Source: Flavobacterium davisii (GTDB taxonomy: Bacteria > Bacteroidota > Bacteroidia > Flavobacteriales > Flavobacteriaceae). From it: a DNA stretch of 64,000 bases. Of this stretch, positions 1-9,542 are shown one piece after another. Made by a program: the position numbers and the translations under genes. The notes below the pieces were generated by a model. It was not told the origin of the DNA, did not search any database, and saw only the letters and a program-made list of their open reading frames with translations. The stretch covers positions 1,488,001-1,552,000 of the forward strand of contig NZ_CP067378.1 in NCBI RefSeq assembly GCF_019565505.1. The letters are read 5' to 3'. The first letter of the stretch is position 1; each line of letters opens with the position of its first letter.

Positions 1-429
1 GGTAGCCATTAGATATAATAAATCAGGACCATTTAAGAATGTATGGGTTATAGCAAAGCTAAAAAATGAATATGTAACGGTTATAAGGGTAAAGAAATAC
101 ACAAACCAAACTTCACTTTTTTCAAATCTATTAAAATAATTTTTATATAAATATACTTGTAGTATGCCTAGAAATAATGAAGATACTTGATAGAAAATAA
201 AGCAATTCATAGCATTATTACTTAATAGGTTGTTAAATCCTAAAAAGGGAATGATAACATAAATTAGGGCAACCGATAACTCATAAATTATAAATTTGGT
301 TTTATATTTTTCTTTAAAACCAGGTGTCTTTTGAATAAAAATCATGGTTAGTATTGTACAAACAGCTATTGCAATAATAATTGCTGACAATAATTTTAGT
401 TCGATAAGATTGATAAAATATTTTCTCAT
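1..429 (-). CDS. tssN: TssN-like T6SS-iii membrane protein (N-terminal part)
   Basis: This reading frame starts with ATG at 429 and stays open to the window edge (143 codons, incomplete). The product is very hydrophobic, with several membrane segments: residues ~10-30, a second near 50-65 (the region reading ALIYVIIPFLGF) and more further on. Position directly after tssG, with only the stop and 3 bases between them, and the multi-span N-terminus fit TssN, the membrane protein specific to Bacteroidetes subtype-iii T6SS. It probably replaces part of the TssJLM membrane complex, which this subtype lacks. The assignment rests on context and topology because the C-terminal domain is outside the window. 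Confidence 0.6.
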   Translation of the reverse strand, partial: MRKYFINLIELKLLSAIIIAIAVCTILTMIFIQKTPGFKEKYKTKFIIYELSVALIYVIIPFLGFNNLLSNNAMNCFIFYQVSSLFLGILQVYLYKNYFNRFEKSEVWFVYFFTLITVTYSFFSFAITHTFLNGPDLLYLMAT

Positions 430-432
430 TTG

Positions 433-1364
433 TTAAATAATTGTGTTGTATCCAAGAATTGTGTTTTGGTTTGTAAATTCAAAATTTTGTTGGTCCTTAG
501 GGATTAATATATTTGTTTGAAGATCTGTTTCCATAGGAAAGAAATATTCATAATAGAGGTCTAAAAATTTCTTTATTTTACCTTCTAATATGTAGTCTAG
601 GAAAGAAGAATTTTTAAGAGGGCCTATTTGTACTTCTAGGTGTAGAGAATAATCATCGTATTCTATCCCTGATATAAAATCTATACCTAATTGCGCCTCT
701 CCCAATGATATAGCTAATTTTTTATCTGAATATTGCTGGGATCCTTTATTAATTATAGAAACTTTTTCATCAAGGAAGAAAGATAATAATTTGGTAGCTA
801 AATTTATATTACCAACTATTTGATAAGTATAGGGTAAAAAATGTATTAACTTAGAAGCTAGATGCTCTGGTATTTCTTTATCAATACCCCAAAATTCATA
901 AAATAAGTCGGAAACGGAAGGATTATTTAACTCGGAAAGAAAGAGTGATTCAAAATTTTCAAGTGAAACACCGTGTGCAAAAAACTCATTTTCAAATGGT
1001 TGAAAAAAAGTTCGAGCCCTTTTTTGTTCTTTTTTTGCGTTTGATATTCACTAATCATTTTACTAACCCCTTTATCAGGGTATTCGTTTTTAGACTGATG
1101 AAATATACCTTCTGGAAGTAAGTCATAAAGACCATCGCGTGATAGGGTAAAATTTAAATACTCTGTTTTATCTAAATTAAAATCTTTAATATCAACTTCT
1201 AATATATCACGTCTATAAGTTCTAGAAAACTGACTTTCTTTTTGAACGATGAATTGATTATCTGAAATGATGTTATTATTTAATAGATCATTTACTATTA
1301 CTTCGGCTCGTATATCTGATTTAATGCTTTTAACTAAATCCAAGATTTCACTTAAATGATTCAT
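433..1364 (-). CDS. tssG: T6SS baseplate subunit TssG
   Basis: TssG is a baseplate wedge protein that works with TssF, TssE and TssK. The product is ~310 aa, a normal length. The C-terminal part shows the family signature, a G-x-D region (LGIDFISG) followed by EVQIGPLK; the middle carries the motif PFENEFFAHG. The frame breaks near 1020-1030 inside an A-run; adding one A restores the frame (932 bases plus 1 is a multiple of 3). The start is ATG at 1364, 5 bases after the NlpC/P60 gene stop, so the genes are probably one minus-strand operon NlpC/P60-tssG-tssN. The break looks like a sequencing error because the family motifs on both sides are intact. Confidence 0.8.
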
Positions 1365-1369
1365 ACCGC

Positions 1370-2008
1370 TTATTTTTTTGATTTAATTAATCTTCCTGCA
1401 GAAACGAATCGTAACTGAAAATATTTATCGTTAAAATTATAAATATCAAGTCCATCAGCTGTACAAGCTATGATTCTATCATTTTTTAGATAAATACCTA
1501 CATCTGAAATAGGGTGATCTTTATCATATCTAAAAAATATTAAATCTCCTTCTTGTAAATAGGTTCTCCCTGTAAAAAGTTGTATGAGTTTAGACCTAAA
1601 CATACCTGCCGGATCTTTAGGCAGTACTTCATCATAAACCTCGCTATAAAGAGTTTGTGCAAAAAAGAACAATCAGCCCCTTTTTTAAAATCTAAAACTC
1701 CTTTTTGGTAGGGAGTCCCCACCCATTTATCTACATGCGAATACAATTCATAATTTTTTATTTCTTTAGGCATTACGCCTAAAATTATAGAATATTTTTC
1801 TTTTAGTTTTAAATCTTCATCTTTTAGATGATCTTCATTATCATCTATAATTACTTCATTTGTTAGCTTACTTAATTCACTTTTTTTTTTGTTTTATAAC
1901 TTCTTGAAATGAATATTGATAAGGGATGTATTTTAAGTACTGCTTTGACGAGCAGGAGCACAAAAGGCAGGCAATCAGTATCTTTTTGATATTTGCAATT
2001 ATTTTCAT
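1370..2008 (-). CDS. NlpC/P60-fold lipoprotein in the T6SS locus, catalytic His lost
   Basis: A lipoprotein signal (IACLLCSCSS, lipobox Cys near residue 17-19) is followed by an NlpC/P60 domain: VGTPYQKG, then the Cys motif GADCSFF, GDLIFF, and the strand that normally reads SHVGIYL but here reads SDVGIYL. The later HA motif is also replaced (IIACTADG). The nucleophile Cys is therefore present, but both usual His positions are changed, so peptidase activity is doubtful and a structural or peptidoglycan-binding role is possible. Two homopolymer indels break the frame: one extra A at ~1881-1890 and one missing T at ~1665-1670; corrected length is 212 aa. It heads the minus-strand operon with tssG and tssN, which suggests a periplasmic T6SS accessory role. 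I do not know an established name. Confidence 0.65.
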
Positions 2009-2021
2009 CAGATCTTTTTCA

Positions 2022-2029
2022 CAAAAATA
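2022..2029 (-). promoter_or_regulatory. -7 box for the minus-strand T6SS operon
   Basis: On the minus strand the bases read TATTTTTG, matching the Bacteroidetes -7 consensus TAnnTTTG. It lies about 14 bases before the lipoprotein ATG at 2008. No clear -33 TTG is present. Confidence 0.4.
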
Positions 2030-2050
2030 AAAATTTTTAAATAAAAAAAC

Positions 2051-2058
2051 TATATTTG
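2051..2058 (+). promoter_or_regulatory. -7 box for the plus-strand T6SS operon
   Basis: The sequence TATATTTG matches TAnnTTTG exactly and lies 38 bases before the GTG start of the PKD gene. With the minus-strand box beside it, this 88-base gap is a divergent promoter for both halves of the T6SS locus. Confidence 0.5.
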
Positions 2059-2096
2059 TAACAGGTTGTTCAAACAAATATTTATTCCCAATTAGA

Positions 2097-3167
2097 GTGA
2101 AACGATTTTTTAACAAATTTAATTATTTAACCAAAATAGATATAAGAATCTTTTTAGGTTTTGCATTTTTAATTCTTTTAGGTTTTGGAATATTTTTATT
2201 TAAATATTCTCGACATATAGATTGTAATAATGGTAATTTTTTAATTACAGCTGATGAGTTTAAACCTGATGAGGTAGTAGAGTTTTTTGACAATACGAAA
2301 GGAGCTTCAAGCTGGGAATGGAATTTTGGAGATAGTACAGCGGTTGATAACCGACAAAGAACATTTCACAAATACAAAAAAGAAGGTGATTATGTCGTTA
2401 AACTAATCGTAAATGGTAGTTGTTATTACGAAAGACTAGTCAGAATAACAAACGTTGGACAACAAACAGGCTATTTACCCTTAATAAAAGCTCCAAACGT
2501 AGCTTTCTTAGGGGAAGTTGTTCGTTTTAGTGCCCAAAAAAACGGGGGAGAATCTTGGGAATGGAGTTTTGGGGAAACTACATCTTTAGATGCTGTGGGA
2601 CAAAATGTATCCTACAAATTTAAAACAACAGGAGAAAAGAAAATAACCTTAATCGTTAATGGAGACTTAGAACATATTGCCACTAAAATAATTTATGTTG
2701 CACCTAAAGTTATTGTTGCCAAACAAAAAATAGATATGGAAACGTATGAATACGAAAAGCCCCATTCTACTTTTTCTCTTCCGAGAGGGCTGGCTAAAAA
2801 AGATCCTCTAGAAGATATGTTAGGCTATATTCCTGTTTCTCCAAAGCATGATAGTCATAAAGAATTAGCAGAAAAAGTAAAGACAACCGAAATTTCAAAT
2901 GAACAATTTCAACTATTACTAAAACAAGTAGCTGCACAAGTAAAAACAAAAGATGATTTTAAAGAGTATTTGTGTGGAAATTTTGAAATTCCAGTTGTTG
3001 TAAATGATGATAATGTAATGTCTTTTTCAGAATTGTGTAAATCTATTTCAGGAAAACAAATTAAAATAACATTCCTACAACTAAACAGAAATGAAAGCAA
3101 TAACTGTATTCAAAATATCAATATTAAATATAAAACCAAAAAATGGATGATTTGGGTAAAAGAGTAA
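2097..3167 (+). CDS. T6SS-associated membrane protein with PKD domains
   Basis: The 356-aa product has one membrane helix at residues ~18-37, then two PKD-like beta domains (WEWNFGD near residue 75 and WEWSFGE near 155, each followed by a Y.F/Y.Y...G strand pattern). The C-terminal third has no recognisable domain. The layout predicts an inner-membrane anchored protein with periplasmic beta domains. It is the first gene of the plus-strand T6SS operon, 40 bases before tssH, so a role in the membrane-anchoring complex special to subtype iii is likely. The start is GTG at 2097. I cannot assign it with confidence to a named Tss protein. Confidence 0.6.
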   Translation: MKRFFNKFNYLTKIDIRIFLGFAFLILLGFGIFLFKYSRHIDCNNGNFLITADEFKPDEVVEFFDNTKGASSWEWNFGDSTAVDNRQRTFHKYKKEGDYVVKLIVNGSCYYERLVRITNVGQQTGYLPLIKAPNVAFLGEVVRFSAQKNGGESWEWSFGETTSLDAVGQNVSYKFKTTGEKKITLIVNGDLEHIATKIIYVAPKVIVAKQKIDMETYEYEKPHSTFSLPRGLAKKDPLEDMLGYIPVSPKHDSHKELAEKVKTTEISNEQFQLLLKQVAAQVKTKDDFKEYLCGNFEIPVVVNDDNVMSFSELCKSISGKQIKITFLQLNRNESNNCIQNINIKYKTKKWMIWVKE

Positions 3168-3207
3168 AATAATTTATTTTTTAAATAGACAAATAGACAA
3201 ACTAAGA

Positions 3208-5676
3208 ATGAATCAAGAAATTACATATAATACAGAAGTCAATAAAGCAATAGATATTGCACAAAAAATAGGGCGAGACAATTTAAATTCTTACTTCAAT
3301 GGAGCGCATCTACTAAAAGCTATTCTGAATAGAGATTTATCATTACTAAAAAAATTAGAATCATTAGGAATGGATGTCTATTATATTGAAGAATGGGCCG
3401 AAGTTAAAATTGAAGAATCTCCAAAATCCACCCATCAATATTATTGCGAACCAGACGAAATTATAGATGAAATTTTTGCAGAAGCAGACTCTATACGAGA
3501 AGAATTACAAGAAGAAGAAATAACATTACTACATGTAATGGCTGCTATTTCTACGCCCGGTGTTGCATTTAGTTTTGAAAAAATGAAATCATTTCCTATA
3601 ACAAGAAATGATTTACTTAAAGATGATGTTAAAAACACGTCAAAAGCCCCTTCTACTTTCAATAAAAATGGCTTTTTGCAAAAATATTGTATTGACAAAA
3701 ATCAAGAAGTTCGATTAAAAAACAAAAAAGAATTATTAATAGGTAGAGATTTAGAAATTAATAATATTACCGAAATACTTTGTAGATACAGCAAACAAAA
3801 TGTAATTCTACTAGGCGATTCTGGTATCGGGAAAACCACCTTAATAGAAGGTTTTGTACAAAAAGTATTATTAAATCAAGTGCCTGATTTACTATCTAAA
3901 ATAGAAATTTTTGAACTCGATATGGGAGCCTTAGTTGCAGGTGCATCATATAAAGGTGAAATAGAAGACAGAATAAAAAATATTGCACAAGAGCTTAAAT
4001 ACATTCCAAAATCTATTTTGATAATAGAAGAGTTTCACTCTCTTTTTGGAGGAAATGGTTCTGATGCAAACATAGTAAACTTGTTAAAAAGTGAATTATC
4101 AAAAGGACTCACGATCCTAGCAACCTCAACAATAGAAGAATACACTAAAAAAATTGAAAAAGAACAAGCCCTATCAGGTATGTTTGAACTCATCAAATTA
4201 GAGGAAAAAGAGGATGAAACACACTTTAGAATGTTAAAACAAACATTACAAGATTATCAAAAACACCACGGAATTACAATAGATGATGCTACTATAAAAG
4301 AAGCCATTCGTTTTTCAAAACGACATATGAAAGAAAAAAGTCTGCCTGCTTCCGCAATTGACTTGATAGATCATACCATGTCCGTAATTAAAACTACAGG
4401 GGATACTTTTATAAATGAAAGAGAACATTTACTTAACCAAATTGAAAATATTGAGAATAATATTGGTGAAATAGATGAAGCTGAATTAATGTTAAAATCA
4501 GAATGGTTTTTAAACGATCTATTAAGCAAAACAAGCTTTCTTTACACCACCTCAAGTCATGACATTTCGATTCAAGATTTACACTTCGAAGGAATTTCTG
4601 AAATCCTAAATTTTTGTCGAAAATATATCGAAACACTAGAAAAAATAGCGACTGAAAAAAGAACACATATTACAGAACTTGATCTCGCTTTAATTATTTC
4701 ACAAAAAACAAATATTCCAATAGGAAAATTAAAAGATGAAGAAAAACAAAAACTAAATGACATGGAAAAAATTCTTGCCAAAAGAGTAGTTGGACAAGAT
4801 CATGCCATTAGTATTGTTTCAGAAGCCATATTAGAATCTCGTTCAGGACTAAGTAAAGCAGGACAACCCATTGGTTCGTTCTTTTTCTTAGGTCCAACAG
4901 GAACAGGAAAAACAGAATTAGCTAAATCATTAGCAGAATTCCTTTTTCAAGACGAAAATGCTATTATTCGGTTTGATATGTCCGAATTTAAAGAAGAACA
5001 TTCTGCTGCTTTATTGTATGGTGCCCCTCCGGGTTATGTAGGATATGAAGAAGGCGGATTATTAGTCAACAAAATTAGGCAAAAGCCATATTCTATTGTC
5101 TTGTTTGATGAAATAGAAAAAGCCCATAGTTCTGTCTTTGATGTCTTCCTTCAATTAATGGACGAAGGAAAACTACATGATAGATTAGGGAAAGAAGGCG
5201 ATTTTTCTAATGCTATTATATTATTTACGTCCAATATTGGATCCGATTTTATTATCGAATCTTTTCAAAAAGATGAAATACCTACTCATGCAAAATTACT
5301 TGAAATCATGAGCAGGTACTTTAGACCCGAATTTTTAGGTCGATTAACAGAATCTATTCCTTTTAGACCTATTAGTAAAGAAAACGCATTAAAAATATTT
5401 GAAATTCATTTAAAAAAGGAACTAATAGATTTAGCAAAAAATATCCATATTAATTTAATCGTAAGTCAAGAAGTGAAAGAATTTTTGGCAGAACAAGGAT
5501 ATGATGCAAAATACGGAGCTCGTCCATTAAAAGGAATTATAAGAGGCAAACTAAGAAGACCTTTAGCTAAAAAAATAGTTGCAATGGAATATAATGAAGG
5601 CGACACCGTAAAAATTTCTTTAAAAAATGGAGCATTGTTGTGGGAAAAAATCAAATTAAATATAGAGTTAAACTAA
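3208..5676 (+). CDS. tssH: T6SS AAA+ ATPase TssH (ClpV)
   Basis: ClpV disassembles the contracted TssB/TssC sheath. The 822-aa product has an N-terminal Clp repeat domain (residues ~1-110), then two AAA+ modules: Walker A GDSGIGKT near residue 202 with Walker B IIEEFH, and Walker A GPTGTGKTE near 561 with Walker B VLFDEIEKAH, followed by the C-terminal RPEFLGRL motif. The first Walker B has Glu where many ClpB/ClpV proteins have Asp. A ClpB chaperone is unlikely because the gene sits immediately before tssB and tssC. The frame is intact over its full length. Confidence 0.93.
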   Translation: MNQEITYNTEVNKAIDIAQKIGRDNLNSYFNGAHLLKAILNRDLSLLKKLESLGMDVYYIEEWAEVKIEESPKSTHQYYCEPDEIIDEIFAEADSIREELQEEEITLLHVMAAISTPGVAFSFEKMKSFPITRNDLLKDDVKNTSKAPSTFNKNGFLQKYCIDKNQEVRLKNKKELLIGRDLEINNITEILCRYSKQNVILLGDSGIGKTTLIEGFVQKVLLNQVPDLLSKIEIFELDMGALVAGASYKGEIEDRIKNIAQELKYIPKSILIIEEFHSLFGGNGSDANIVNLLKSELSKGLTILATSTIEEYTKKIEKEQALSGMFELIKLEEKEDETHFRMLKQTLQDYQKHHGITIDDATIKEAIRFSKRHMKEKSLPASAIDLIDHTMSVIKTTGDTFINEREHLLNQIENIENNIGEIDEAELMLKSEWFLNDLLSKTSFLYTTSSHDISIQDLHFEGISEILNFCRKYIETLEKIATEKRTHITELDLALIISQKTNIPIGKLKDEEKQKLNDMEKILAKRVVGQDHAISIVSEAILESRSGLSKAGQPIGSFFFLGPTGTGKTELAKSLAEFLFQDENAIIRFDMSEFKEEHSAALLYGAPPGYVGYEEGGLLVNKIRQKPYSIVLFDEIEKAHSSVFDVFLQLMDEGKLHDRLGKEGDFSNAIILFTSNIGSDFIIESFQKDEIPTHAKLLEIMSRYFRPEFLGRLTESIPFRPISKENALKIFEIHLKKELIDLAKNIHINLIVSQEVKEFLAEQGYDAKYGARPLKGIIRGKLRRPLAKKIVAMEYNEGDTVKISLKNGALLWEKIKLNIELN

Positions 5677-5689
5677 TAAATTAAGTGTT

Positions 5690-6139
5690 ATGTTATCAAA
5701 TCATGGAATTGGTGGTAATGAAGTACCATTAGACGCAAACGAAGCAATAAGCGAAATCCCTCAAAACAGAACGATTATTGCACAAAAATTAACAGCAGAA
5801 AGTCCTGTAAAGCCAGAACTAGTAGAAGGATTAACAACTATTGAAAAGGTTTTTGATCATTTTAAACCTGAAATAAAAGTTGATTTTGAAAACTTAGATG
5901 GCTCTACCAAAATGGAAAATTTAAATTTTAAAAATCTTGGCGATTTTGGAGTAAAAGGAATTACACAACAAAGTAATTTCTTAACTGGTTTAGAAACAGA
6001 AAAAGACCAGTATCAAAAAATTATCAAACAACTCAAGAGCAACAAAATTTTAAAAGGAGCATTAGAAGACCCTGAGGCAAAAAAATCATTATTGGATTCA
6101 TTACAATCACTGATTAAAGAACTAGAAGAAAACAAATAA
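5690..6139 (+). CDS. tssB: T6SS contractile sheath small subunit TssB
   Basis: TssB and TssC form the contractile sheath around the Hcp tube. The 149-aa product is of normal length for the family and shows the typical acidic region ENLDGSTKMENLNFKN, then a C-terminal helical segment (KKSLLDSLQSLIKELEE). It lies between tssH and tssC with short gaps (13 and 11 bases), so the genes are surely co-transcribed. Confidence 0.92.
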   Translation: MLSNHGIGGNEVPLDANEAISEIPQNRTIIAQKLTAESPVKPELVEGLTTIEKVFDHFKPEIKVDFENLDGSTKMENLNFKNLGDFGVKGITQQSNFLTGLETEKDQYQKIIKQLKSNKILKGALEDPEAKKSLLDSLQSLIKELEENK

Positions 6140-6150
6140 ACAAACTACTA

Positions 6151-7515
6151 ATGGCACAAAATAAAGAAAGTCAACACGTTGACAGTACAGTTTTAGAACA
6201 AAAGAAGGGACAAGCTAATTTAGAAAGTAGCTTAGAAAAGTTAGCAAAATTTGGTGGTTTTGATCTATTAGAAACAACCATTGAAGGAGCACAAAATTTA
6301 AATCCTGACAGAAAAGCAAGAAGAAAGATTTTTCTTACTGAAAAGGATAAAGAAAAAGAAAGAGAATCTTTAAAGAAAACACTAAAACTTTGGTCTGATG
6401 TCCTTTCAGAAGCAACCAGTATAACGGATATCGTTTCTAATTGCGAAGACAAAAGAAAAGAAGCTGAAAATTTGTTAAAGAAAAATTTATCAAGAGCAGT
6501 AGAAGTTACCAAAGAATTAGAAACCAACTACCGTACAATAGCTCTGTTTTATAAAAACACAGAAACGGATAAGGTAAAAAATGTTACCGTTATTAATTCT
6601 GATTTAGAACAATTAAAAGATTTAGATAATACTCGATTCATTGATACAATTCATGCAGAATTAGTAAATAACTATGATCGCCTAGATTTAAAAAACAATT
6701 ACGGTATCTTAGTAATTCCGGGCTATTTAGGTTCTAATAAAGTAGTAGAAAAATGGGCTAAAATTGCACATGAAAATAAAGTTATGCTGGTTACAGATTT
6801 TGAACACTTAGACGAACCAGATGATGTTATGGAAATGTTTGATCAGGCCTATTTAACAGGAGGAGAAGTTTACCGTTCAAATGTTTTAATGACTTGTAAT
6901 TGGCTTGTTGGTAGAGGTCGATTTGAAGAAATTCAAGAAACAGAAGATTTATACGTTGCCCCTTCAGCAGCCCTAGCAGGAAAAGTGTACAAAACATTAA
7001 TGTCACAAGTAACAGCAGGTAAAAAATACGGGGGAATTAATGAAGTAGATGGCGTAAAATTTGACTTGAAAAAAAGTGAAATTGCAAATCTAGAAAGCCT
7101 TGGATTAATTCCTATGGTAAATGAGTACGGAAAAGTAATGGCATTTTCTGCCAAAACACTTTTTAATGGCGATAATTTAGGTTTACAAACCTATTCTGTT
7201 GTTAGAGTTTTTGATTACGTAACAAAAGTATTAATGGATTTCTTAAATAGAAGAGCCTTTGAAAACTTTACAGCCGTAACTCGCAAAGAAATTATGGGAC
7301 AAATTGTTCGTTTCTTAGATTCAATCAGTGGTCCGAGAAAACTAATTGAAAACTTTGAAGTAAAAAGATTTGAACAAGATCCTATACAAAAAGATAGAAT
7401 TCATTTAGACATTCACATGAAGCCTTATTTCCCTGCAAAAAACTTCCTTATAAAAATGGATGGACATAAAGGAGATGATGGAAACGAATGGGATACTGAA
7501 TATGAACAAAAATAA
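6151..7515 (+). CDS. tssC: T6SS contractile sheath large subunit TssC
   Basis: The 454-aa product matches the TssC family in length and motifs: VTDFEHLDEPDD near residue 215-225, the segment YLTGGEVYRSNVLM and a C-terminal DIHMKPYFPAKNF strand that makes the sheath handshake. It follows tssB by 11 bases. The frame is intact. A 180-bp MITE lies just after the stop codon and separates it from tssK. Confidence 0.92.
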   Translation: MAQNKESQHVDSTVLEQKKGQANLESSLEKLAKFGGFDLLETTIEGAQNLNPDRKARRKIFLTEKDKEKERESLKKTLKLWSDVLSEATSITDIVSNCEDKRKEAENLLKKNLSRAVEVTKELETNYRTIALFYKNTETDKVKNVTVINSDLEQLKDLDNTRFIDTIHAELVNNYDRLDLKNNYGILVIPGYLGSNKVVEKWAKIAHENKVMLVTDFEHLDEPDDVMEMFDQAYLTGGEVYRSNVLMTCNWLVGRGRFEEIQETEDLYVAPSAALAGKVYKTLMSQVTAGKKYGGINEVDGVKFDLKKSEIANLESLGLIPMVNEYGKVMAFSAKTLFNGDNLGLQTYSVVRVFDYVTKVLMDFLNRRAFENFTAVTRKEIMGQIVRFLDSISGPRKLIENFEVKRFEQDPIQKDRIHLDIHMKPYFPAKNFLIKMDGHKGDDGNEWDTEYEQK

Positions 7516-7520
7516 GAATT

Positions 7521-7700
7521 AATAAGCCTGTCTCAAAAGTAAAAAAACCATTTAGTTTGTCTTCCTAACCCAAAGGAATCTCATTATAACACCGTGCGAT
7601 TGACCTTATCTGTTAACACTCTTAAGTCTTCATTTCGTCGACTAGGATGAAATCAGAAAAAGTTAAAATGACAAGCTATCGACTTTTGAGACAGCTTATT
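7521..7700. mobile_element. MITE with 19-20 bp terminal inverted repeats
   Basis: The left end AATAAGCCTGTCTCAAAAGT (7521-7540) is matched at 7682-7700 by its reverse complement with one base fewer. The 180-bp interior has no reading frame. It sits in the only wide gap of the T6SS operon, between tssC and tssK. The short palindromic non-coding design fits a miniature inverted-repeat transposable element; it may alter transcription of the downstream genes. Confidence 0.7.
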
Positions 7701-7847
7701 ATAAGTTAATAAAATACAGCCTAAATTTTAATATAGTTTGGGTATAATAAACTAAAATTTAAGCGGTATTTTTATTAGCATTGATTGGCATTTTTTGAAT
7801 TAACACAAAAAAGTTTTTCATTTAAAAAAATCAAAAAAACTAAAAGA

Positions 7848-9005
7848 ATGATAGAAAAACTAAATTATTTCCCTGTCAATTGGATTGACGGAATGAAAAT
7901 AAATAAAAATCACTTTAATTCTGTTCAAAACTTTATTAATGATTCGATAAAGGATGCAGTGGGGTTGCACACATCGTTAATATCTTATGGCTTATTACCT
8001 TCTGATAATCCAATCAAATTAAATTTGATGGTAGATAGTCATAAATCATTAAGAGTACAAGTTCAAGAATGTCATGCCATAACACCTAATGGATCTAGAA
8101 TTGAAATAGACGACAGAAGCGAAACAGTAAATACAAACGCTGCCTATTTAGAAGCTTCTTACGAAATTAAAGGAGATGAAACATTAAAATTATGGGTTTG
8201 CATTTCCGTTAATTACTTTAAGAGAGTACCTTTTGGAGATTCTGACCCAGAAGAAAACCCTCCTAGATATCCTTTTACAAAACCCGAATACTTATTAAGC
8301 CTTATTCCTGAAAATGGATTAATGAATGAAACAGGCTTAGGAGGAAACTTTTTAATAATAGGAAAAGTTTTAATAAATTCATACGAATCAAAAATAGACA
8401 ACACTTATATCCCTCCATCTGTATATGTAGGAAGTCATAAACTATTAGAAGAATTATATAACGAAATCAGCCGTTTTTACGGACAGATAGAAGCTTTTTC
8501 TATACAAATTGCTCAAAAAATTAATTCAAAAAAACAAGCCAATGAATTAGCGCTAATGATGTTATTAGTAACAGATAAAATATTAGACTATTTAGGTGTA
8601 GAAATTAATAAAACAAGATGGCTAGGAAAACATAAATCACCATCTGAAATGTTGTTATCAGTTATTGGTTTAGCTAGAATACTTAAAAACCTCTTTGACT
8701 CAAAGTCTGGAGCTGGAAAAGAAGAATTATTAAACTATTTTGCAGATTGGTGTAATATTAATCAAGGATCTTTCGAAAATATTTTCTTAGAACTAATAAA
8801 TAACAATTATAATCATAATCAAATAGACGTTAGTGTATCCAAAGTTTACAAATTTATAGATGTATTTGAAAATCTATTATCTTCTCTAAGCCGATTAGAT
8901 TATATAGGCAAGAAACGAGATGGTAATATCTTCGTATCGGAGGTTACAGAAGAAAGAGACAGTCTATTGTATGGAAAAAGAAGTAAAAGTTTTTTAGCAG
9001 ATTAA
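7848..9005 (+). CDS. tssK: T6SS baseplate subunit TssK
   Basis: TssK links the baseplate to the membrane complex. The protein begins MIEKLNYFPVNWIDGMKINKNHF, close to the conserved TssK N-terminus with 'W.dGM.l...HF'. I chose this ATG (7848) over an in-frame ATG 63 bases upstream because the family begins here and an A-rich ribosome-binding stretch precedes it. Length 385 aa, intact. It is followed by tssO after 3 bases. The MITE upstream means transcription must read through or restart there. Confidence 0.85.
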   Translation: MIEKLNYFPVNWIDGMKINKNHFNSVQNFINDSIKDAVGLHTSLISYGLLPSDNPIKLNLMVDSHKSLRVQVQECHAITPNGSRIEIDDRSETVNTNAAYLEASYEIKGDETLKLWVCISVNYFKRVPFGDSDPEENPPRYPFTKPEYLLSLIPENGLMNETGLGGNFLIIGKVLINSYESKIDNTYIPPSVYVGSHKLLEELYNEISRFYGQIEAFSIQIAQKINSKKQANELALMMLLVTDKILDYLGVEINKTRWLGKHKSPSEMLLSVIGLARILKNLFDSKSGAGKEELLNYFADWCNINQGSFENIFLELINNNYNHNQIDVSVSKVYKFIDVFENLLSSLSRLDYIGKKRDGNIFVSEVTEERDSLLYGKRSKSFLAD

Positions 9006-9008
9006 CCC

Positions 9009-9524
9009 ATGGAAATACTTAATAAAAAAGAACGTTCTAAAGCGTTCGTATCTTTTGTACTATTTTTTGTAATAAGCGTAACTGTTTTTATGTCAGCACT
9101 ACTGTTTAACACTTATTTCCCGTTCAGAGAAAATGAGTTATTAAAAACAGAAAATTTTAAACTAAAAAAGGAAATCGAAATTCAAAACAAATTTTCTTTT
9201 CAATTAGAAAAAGTTAAAACAACAGTAGACTCTATAAATGCACCGAGTCAAAATGATTTCTTTAATGAAAAGCTCGCCCTTTCGTTATTAGCAGAAATGT
9301 ATAATCAACTACCTAAAGATACATTAAAAAATAAAATAATGTATAATAACACAATTATGGCATTTAAAGATCTGATTGACGCAAAAAAGCAAGTCAAACA
9401 ATTAGCAACTAACCATAAATTAATGGATAGTTTGAGTACTATAAACAAAACGCTAAAAGATGAATACGACAAAATGAAGCGTGATTTGGAAGTTTGTAGA
9501 CAAATCTATCAACAAGCAGAATAA
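9009..9524 (+). CDS. tssO: T6SS-iii transmembrane protein TssO
   Basis: The 171-aa product has one N-terminal membrane helix (residues ~14-35) followed by a long charged coiled-coil (heptad-like, from LLKTENFKLKKEIE on), which is the layout of TssO, a membrane protein found only in Bacteroidetes T6SS-iii. It lies 3 bases after tssK. The name rests on topology, length and gene order. Confidence 0.7.
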   Translation: MEILNKKERSKAFVSFVLFFVISVTVFMSALLFNTYFPFRENELLKTENFKLKKEIEIQNKFSFQLEKVKTTVDSINAPSQNDFFNEKLALSLLAEMYNQLPKDTLKNKIMYNNTIMAFKDLIDAKKQVKQLATNHKLMDSLSTINKTLKDEYDKMKRDLEVCRQIYQQAE

Positions 9525-9542
9525 ACACCTAAAAGCATAACA

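Noticed and set aside
3441..3698. Minus-strand 85-codon frame inside tssH
   Set aside because: Shadow of the clpV reading frame, with no motif.
7785..7847. Upstream ATG as the tssK start
   Set aside because: The extra 21 residues (MAFFELTQKSF...) are not part of the family N-terminus, and the next ATG has a better leader.
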